NCBI RefSeq assembly: GCF_049808615.1
Contig: NZ_JBNCAN010000006.1
Location: 62,001-126,000, forward strand
Origin: Modicisalibacter sp049808615
GTDB lineage: Bacteria > Pseudomonadota > Gammaproteobacteria > Pseudomonadales > Halomonadaceae
Direction of reading: 5' to 3'
Length of the DNA: 64,000 nt
The notes under the pieces: model-generated
Database searches by the model: none
Told to the model about the DNA's origin: nothing
What the model saw: the letters and a program-made list of their open reading frames with translations, nothing else
Made by a program: the position numbers and the translations under genes
In this document: positions 59,700-64,000 of the stretch, in pieces
How positions within the stretch are numbered: position 1 is the first letter of the stretch
Layout of the letters: every line of letters starts with the position of its first letter

Positions 59700-60995
59700 A
59701 TGGCAGAGATCGCCGATATTCACGCTCTGGAAGTACTCGACTCCCGCGGCAATCCGACCGTACAGGCCGAGGTCATTCTCAAAAGCGGTACGCGCGCCAG
59801 TGCCTGTGCGCCAAGCGGTGCCTCCACCGGTTCTCGGGAAGCGTTGGAGCTGCGCGATGGCGACAAGGCGCGCTATCTGGGCAAGGGTGTGCTCAAGGCC
59901 GTCGAGGCGGTAAACACCAAGATTCGCGAACGCCTCATGGGCATGGATGCCAGCGATCAGCGGGGGCTGGACAACGCCATGCTGGAACTCGACGGCACCG
60001 ACAACAAGGCCAACCTGGGCGCCAACGCCATCCTCGCGGTCTCCCTGGCTGCCGCCAAGGCCGCCGCCACCGAGCAGGGTGTCCCGCTCTATGCCCACAT
60101 CGCCGAGCTATATGGTCAGCCCGGTCAGTACAGCATGCCGGTGCCGATGATGAACATCATCAACGGCGGTGAACACGCCGATAACAATGTCGACATGCAG
60201 GAGTTCATGATTCAGCCGGTGGGTGCGCCAAATTTCCGTGAGGCGCTGCGCATGGGAGCGGAAATCTTTCATGCCTTGAAAAAGGTACTTTCCAGCCGAG
60301 GTCTGGCCACGGCGGTAGGTGACGAAGGCGGCTTCGCTCCCAATCTGGATTCCAATGCCGAGGCCCTGGCGGTGATCAAGCAAGCGGTGACGGATGCCGG
60401 CTATACCCTGGGCAAGGACATTACCCTGGCACTCGACTGTGCCTCTTCTGAGTTCTACAAAGACGGCGAGTATGATCTGGCCGGCGAAGGCAAGCGCTAT
60501 GACGCCGCCGGGTTTGCCGACTACTTGGCGGGGCTGGTCGAACAGTACCCGATTGTCTCCATCGAGGACGGCATGGATGAGTCCGATTGGGATGGTTGGA
60601 AGATCCTGACCGACAAGCTCGGCGACAAGGTGCAACTGGTGGGCGATGATCTGTTCGTCACCAACACGCGTATCCTCAAGCGCGGCATCGACGAGTCGAT
60701 CGGCAACTCGATACTGATCAAGTTCAATCAGATCGGGTCGCTCTCCGAAACCCTGGACGCCATCAAGATGGCTCAGGACGCAGGGTTCACGGCGGTGATC
60801 TCGCATCGCAGCGGCGAGACCGAGGATACCACCATCGCCGACCTTGCCGTGGCAACCTCCGCGGGGCAGATCAAGACCGGTTCGCTCAGCCGCTCAGATC
60901 GTATCGCCAAGTACAACCGCCTATTGGTAATCGAGCAGGAACTGGGCGACAAGGCCCGGTATCCCGGGCTCAAGGCCATCAAGGGTCAAGGGTGA
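59700..60995 (+). CDS. eno: Enolase
   Basis: Enolase interconverts 2-phosphoglycerate and phosphoenolpyruvate and also serves as a degradosome subunit in enterobacteria. The 431-residue protein begins AEIADIHALEVLDSRGNPTVQ, has GASTGSREALELRD, the catalytic GDEGGFAPNL and SIEDGMDESDW, and the C-terminal signature LIKFNQIGSLSETL and SHRSGETEDTTIADLAV. AGGA lies upstream of ATG 59700. It follows kdsA by 44 bases. Confidence 0.98.
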   Translation: MAEIADIHALEVLDSRGNPTVQAEVILKSGTRASACAPSGASTGSREALELRDGDKARYLGKGVLKAVEAVNTKIRERLMGMDASDQRGLDNAMLELDGTDNKANLGANAILAVSLAAAKAAATEQGVPLYAHIAELYGQPGQYSMPVPMMNIINGGEHADNNVDMQEFMIQPVGAPNFREALRMGAEIFHALKKVLSSRGLATAVGDEGGFAPNLDSNAEALAVIKQAVTDAGYTLGKDITLALDCASSEFYKDGEYDLAGEGKRYDAAGFADYLAGLVEQYPIVSIEDGMDESDWDGWKILTDKLGDKVQLVGDDLFVTNTRILKRGIDESIGNSILIKFNQIGSLSETLDAIKMAQDAGFTAVISHRSGETEDTTIADLAVATSAGQIKTGSLSRSDRIAKYNRLLVIEQELGDKARYPGLKAIKGQG

Positions 60996-61097
60996 GCCAA
61001 GTTTTCATCTTCTGCGTTTGAATTCCGTGTTACGGATTTAACTAAAACTCTGTGTCAGCGGTATCGGTCATCTTGATGCCGCTGCATCATTCGGCGC

Positions 61098-61116
61098 GGT
61101 TGTAATGCTTACAACC
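61098..61116. promoter_or_regulatory. Perfect palindrome upstream of the small RNA
   Basis: GGTTGTAA (61098-61105) and TTACAACC (61109-61116) around TGC, 42 bases before the GacA-like box. TGTAA and TTACA half-sites resemble GacA halves, but the spacing (3 bases instead of 8) does not fit, so another protein or RNA hairpin is more likely. Confidence 0.4.
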
Positions 61117-61157
61117 TCTTCTTGCCTCTCTTGACCGTCGTCAATGTCTTCACTTCG

Positions 61158-61175
61158 TGTAAGACATTTCCTACA
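61158..61175 (+). promoter_or_regulatory. GacA-type upstream activating sequence
   Basis: TGTAAGACATTTCCTACA matches the GacA box TGTAAG-N6-CTTACA at 11 of 12 fixed positions. Its centre is about 180 bases ahead of the predicted start of the GGA-rich small RNA, similar to the distance I recall for rsmY and rsmZ of Pseudomonas. Implies control by a GacS/GacA (BarA/UvrY) two-component system. Confidence 0.75.
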
Positions 61176-61197
61176 AAGAGGCGAGGTTCTTATGGAC

Positions 61198-61220
61198 AAA
61201 ACTAACTTAAATTAGTTTTT
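61198..61220. terminator. AT-rich hairpin with T-run upstream of the small RNA
   Basis: Perfect arms AAAACTAA (61198-61205) and TTAGTTTT (61212-61219), loop CTTAAA, ending in TTTTT. It may terminate read-through from eno, though it is 200 bases beyond the eno stop, or insulate the small RNA promoter. The pairs are nearly all A-T, so strength is doubtful. Confidence 0.4.
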
Positions 61221-61347
61221 GCCCATGCGCTGCTGATAACAAGCTCTTGTTTTAGAACACTTCAAATTTTTTCTAAAGTTTGGTCGCTATCAGTCGATAT
61301 TGGCCCCCCCCGTTGCGAGGTTTCCTCAATCTGACAAGATAGACACA

Positions 61348-61516
61348 GGACTTCGTTAGCCAAGCGCTAACAGCAGGGACGCACATGGTCGTTGGCTCGT
61401 TCGGCATGACAGACAGGAGGTCGGGACCGGACAAGGAAGAAGCCAAGGGAAGCGGGTACAGGGAATTACCCTCATGGAACGGCTGGGAGCGGGCGACCTT
61501 CGGGTCGCCTTTTTTA
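61348..61516 (+). ncRNA. rsmZ: RsmZ/CsrB-like CsrA-sequestering small RNA
   Basis: About 169 bases with ten GGA motifs (61348, 61377, 61416, 61424, 61429, 61435, 61448, 61462, 61476, 61486), the binding signature of RsmA/CsrA. One is displayed in the loop of a clean hairpin (GGGTA 61454-61458 with TACCC 61467-61471, loop CAGGGAAT). A further hairpin GTTAGC/GCTAAC lies at 61355-61371. The end is a strong terminator, GGCGACC (61492-61498) TTCG GGTCGCC (61503-61509), then six Ts. No ORF fits. The 5' end is inferred from AAGATA/GATAGA near 61336-61343. It sits beside fdxA, as rsmZ does in Pseudomonas. It would titrate CsrA when GacA is active. Confidence 0.85.
61492..61516 (+). terminator. Intrinsic terminator of the small RNA
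   Basis: Seven-base-pair stem GGCGACC/GGTCGCC with a stable TTCG tetraloop and six Ts. It also faces the 3' end of fdxA, which is transcribed towards it from the other side. Confidence 0.9.
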
Positions 61517-61553
61517 TGCTCTGTAGGGTGTTGGCCCTTTGTGGTGCTGGTCT

Positions 61554-61877
61554 TCAGCGTTCGAGTTGCTCGAGTTTGCCGGGTTTGCCGTCCCACGCTT
61601 CGGCATCCTCTGGCGGGTCCTTCTTCTCGGTAATATTCGGCCACACCTCGGCGAGCTCAGCATTGATTTCAATGAAGGCCTCTTGATTGTCCGGCAGTTC
61701 GTCTTCCGAGAAAATTGCTTCTGCGGGGCACTCCGGCTCGCACAGCGCGCAGTCGATGCACTCGTCGGGGTGGATCACCAGAAAGTTGGGACCTTCGTAG
61801 AAGCAGTCGACCGGACACACCTCCACGCAATCGGTGTACTTGCAGCGGATGCAGTTTTCGGTGACGACGAATGTCAT
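61554..61877 (-). CDS. fdxA: 7Fe ferredoxin FdxA
   Basis: A 107-residue soluble ferredoxin with one 3Fe-4S and one 4Fe-4S cluster. The cysteine pattern is ENCIRCKYTDCVEVCPVDCF and then HPDECIDCALCEPECPAEAI, followed by the acidic C-terminal extension found in Azotobacter/Pseudomonas FdxA. ATG 61877 has GGAG 6 bases upstream. It lies between mutS and the small RNA, as in Pseudomonas, where rpoS is on the far side; here that side is occupied by eno. Confidence 0.95.
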   Translation of the reverse strand: MTFVVTENCIRCKYTDCVEVCPVDCFYEGPNFLVIHPDECIDCALCEPECPAEAIFSEDELPDNQEAFIEINAELAEVWPNITEKKDPPEDAEAWDGKPGKLEQLER

Positions 61878-62041
61878 GGTGTCTCCCTCGGGCTTGATGT
61901 GCTAGATGCCGTCGCATCAGCGGTTGAATGTTATAAAAACGTGCTGTTTATAAGGCTTTGTTTTATCGAGTTCCGATTCTAGTCACGCTGGACCTGGGCG
62001 AACAAGTCGTACCTGCACGACCGGCTATGCGGTCATTTCCT

Positions 62042-64000
62042 TTAAAGGGTCTCACGCCAGCGATACAGCAGCTCGAGGGCTTGCCGAGGCGACAGCTCGT
62101 CCAGTGCCAGGCTACTGAGTTCGTCAATCAGCGGATGCGGCGTGCTGGCGAACAGGTCCGCTTGCTGGGGGGCTGTGCTTGCAGGCCTATTGCCTGATGA
62201 GCGCTGGCCCTGATCGATCTCCTGCTGTTCGAGACCGGTCAGCTTGTCCCGGGCTCGCGCAATGACACTTTGCGGCACCCCGGCCAACTGTGCCACCTGC
62301 AGACCATAACTCTGGCTGGCAGGGCCTTCCTCCACCCGATGCATGAACACGATACCGTCCTTGTGTTCCGCCGCGGTGAGATGCACGTTGGCCACGCCCT
62401 CGAGCTGCTCCGCCAGGGCGGTCATCTCGAAATAGTGGGTGGCGAACAGCGTGAAGGCCTTGACCCGGGCCAGGTGCTCGGCGCTCGCCCAGGCCAGGGA
62501 CAGGCCATCGAAGGTGCTGGTGCCGCGTCCTATCTCGTCCATCAGTACCAGGCTTTCTTCGGTCGCATTATGCAGGATGCTGGCGGTTTCGGTCATTTCC
62601 ACCATGAAGGTCGAACGTCCGCCGGCGAGATCGTCGCTCGAGCCGATGCGGGTGAAGATGCGATCCAGGGTGCCGATCTCGGCCCGCTCGGCGGGCACAA
62701 AGCTGCCACAGTGAGCGAGCAGTGCGATCAATGCCGCCTGGCGCATATAAGTAGATTTACCACCCATGTTGGGTCCGGTGATCACCAGCATATGACGCTC
62801 TGGATCAAGACGCAGGTCATTGGGTACGAAGGGGTGTTCGCTGACATGCTCCACCACCGGGTGACGCCCGTCGAGGATGCAGATGCCCGGTGTGTCGAGA
62901 AGCTGCGGACGCACGAAATCCAGCGCCTGAGCGCGTTCGGCGAAAGTCGTCAGCACGTCGAGGGCGGCCAGGGCTTGTCCCGTCGCTTGAAGCGGGTTGA
63001 GTTCAGCGTTCAGGGTGTCGAGCAAGCCCTCATAGAGCAGTTTCTCCCGGGCCAGGGCCTTGGATTTTGCCGACAGCGCCTTGTCTTCGAACTCCTTGAG
63101 CTCGGGAATAATAAAGCGCTCAGCATTCTTTAGCGTCTGGCGGCGAATATAGTCTGCCGGGGCGTCCCGAGCCTGGGCGCGGGGGATCTCGATGAAGTAG
63201 CCGTGTACCCGGTTGTAGCCGACCTTGAGTCCGGCCAGCCCGGTGCGCTCCCGCTCCCGGGTCTCGAGCTTCACCAGATAGTCGCCGGCATGCTCCGCCA
63301 GGCCGCGGAACTCGTCGAGTTCCTCATCAAAGCCTGGGGCAATCACGCCGCCATCGCGAATCACCACCGGCGGGTTGTCGAGCAGGGCGCGAGTCAGAAG
63401 ATCGGCCAGATCCGGGTAAGGGTGAATATGATGGCGTAAGTCATCGAGGACGCTGCCGTCATCCAGTTGGGCCAGCTCTTCCTGAAGATCCGGCAGCGCG
63501 TTCAGCGCATCGCGCAGGCGTGCCAGATCCCGGGGGCGGGCGCTGCGCAGGGCAACCCGGGCGAGAATGCGTTCGACATCGCCGATCTGTTTGAGCATGT
63601 CGTGCAGGGGGGCGTGCGCCTCATTGCCCAGCAGCAACTGCACTGCGCCTTGGCGGGCGACGATCTGCTCGCGACTGCGCAGTGGGCGATTGAGCCAGCG
63701 CTTGAGCAAGCGCGCCCCCATGGCCGTGGCGGAAGTGTCGAGCACGCTGGCCAGGGTGTTGTCACCCGTACCGCTCAGATTGGTGTCGATCTCGAGATTG
63801 CGGCGGCTGGCGGCGTCGATGACCACCGCATCGTCGCGGCTTTCCACTCCCAGGGCCGTTACATGAGGTAGTCGCGAGCGCTGGGTATCCCGGGCGTAGT
63901 CGATGAGTACTCCGGCGGCGGTGATGGCAAGCGATAGGTGGGCGCAGCCGAAGCCCCGCAGGTCGGCGACGCCGAACTGATCGCACAACAACCGGGTCGC
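62042..64000 (-). CDS. mutS: DNA mismatch repair protein MutS (5' part outside the window)
   Basis: MutS recognises mismatches and starts methyl-directed repair. The 3' 650 codons are present; the frame is open to base 64000, so the mismatch-binding N-terminal domain (with the Phe-X-Glu wedge) lies outside. Visible are the connector and clamp domains (SARPRDLARLRDALNALPDL), Walker A ITGPNMGGKSTYMRQ, Walker B with VLMDEIGRGTSTFDGLSLAW, and the dimerisation tail ending LLYRWRETL. It shares its direction with fdxA. Confidence 0.96.
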   Translation of the reverse strand, partial: ATRLLCDQFGVADLRGFGCAHLSLAITAAGVLIDYARDTQRSRLPHVTALGVESRDDAVVIDAASRRNLEIDTNLSGTGDNTLASVLDTSATAMGARLLKRWLNRPLRSREQIVARQGAVQLLLGNEAHAPLHDMLKQIGDVERILARVALRSARPRDLARLRDALNALPDLQEELAQLDDGSVLDDLRHHIHPYPDLADLLTRALLDNPPVVIRDGGVIAPGFDEELDEFRGLAEHAGDYLVKLETRERERTGLAGLKVGYNRVHGYFIEIPRAQARDAPADYIRRQTLKNAERFIIPELKEFEDKALSAKSKALAREKLLYEGLLDTLNAELNPLQATGQALAALDVLTTFAERAQALDFVRPQLLDTPGICILDGRHPVVEHVSEHPFVPNDLRLDPERHMLVITGPNMGGKSTYMRQAALIALLAHCGSFVPAERAEIGTLDRIFTRIGSSDDLAGGRSTFMVEMTETASILHNATEESLVLMDEIGRGTSTFDGLSLAWASAEHLARVKAFTLFATHYFEMTALAEQLEGVANVHLTAAEHKDGIVFMHRVEEGPASQSYGLQVAQLAGVPQSVIARARDKLTGLEQQEIDQGQRSSGNRPASTAPQQADLFASTPHPLIDELSSLALDELSPRQALELLYRWRETL

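Noticed and set aside
61098..61116. Palindrome as a second GacA box
   Set aside because: Half-sites look right, but the spacing between TGTAA and TTACA is 3 bases, not the 8 of the consensus.
1..64000. CRISPR arrays, tRNA or rRNA genes, integrases, toxin-antitoxin or defence systems
   Set aside because: Looked for and not seen; the coding content is conserved housekeeping genes throughout.

Overview
The window reads as a chromosomal core region of a gammaproteobacterium, most likely a member of the Halomonadaceae (Halomonas or a close relative). The basis is high-GC coding sequence, gene blocks in Pseudomonas-like order (bamA-lpxD-fabZ-lpxA-lpxB-rnhB-dnaE-accA-tilS; ppx-trx-rho; ubiE-ubiJ-ubiB-hisE-tatABC; argS-SPOR-hslVU; priA-rpmE-maeB-mrcA-pilMNOPQ-aroKB-gltBD; pyrG-kdsA-eno; sRNA-fdxA-mutS), and an intergenic repeat of a kind I associate with Halomonas genomes. 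The species assignment is inference. No phage, integrase, transposase, CRISPR array, rRNA or tRNA was seen.

Layout: 1-12.9 kb carries envelope and replication genes on the + strand (bamA, lipid A genes, rnhB, dnaE, accA, tilS). 12.9-16.4 kb has ppx (-), a thioredoxin-like gene and rho. 16.8-21.4 kb has ubiD-fre, a 41-residue membrane protein, and a DAHP synthase gene behind an elaborate leader. 21.6-25.7 kb has ppk1, hemB and elbB. 25.8-38.1 kb is a long minus-strand stretch: tatCBA, hisE, ubiBJE, a DUF971 gene, hslUV, a SPOR protein, argS and priA. 38.3-50.4 kb has rpmE, maeB, a DUF481 gene, mrcA, the type IV pilus operon pilMNOPQ, aroK and aroB. 50.7-56.7 kb is gltBD. 57.2-61.0 kb is pyrG-kdsA-eno. 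61.1-64 kb has a GGA-rich small RNA, fdxA and the 3' part of mutS. Both end genes (bamA, mutS) are cut at their 5' ends by the window edge.

The genes are housekeeping. The less described material is between them. (1) An RsmZ/CsrB-like small RNA (about 61348-61516) with ten GGA motifs, a strong terminator and a near-consensus GacA box about 180 bp upstream lies next to fdxA, as rsmZ does in Pseudomonas. (2) The DAHP synthase gene is preceded by a short ORF with a Tyr-Trp-Arg-Trp-Phe run, a strong intrinsic terminator and a perfect alternative stem that excludes it, followed by a second short aromatic-rich ORF; this looks like an aromatic amino acid attenuator. (3) A 160-bp element with terminal inverted repeats and flanking TA has inserted at the 3' end of aroB and supplies the last six codons and the stop. 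(4) Two further dispersed repeat families sit between genes, several at points where the Pseudomonas gene order is interrupted.

All functional calls come from reading the protein and DNA sequence by eye; no database search was run. Promoter, operator and RNA-structure calls are pattern matches and are scored accordingly.
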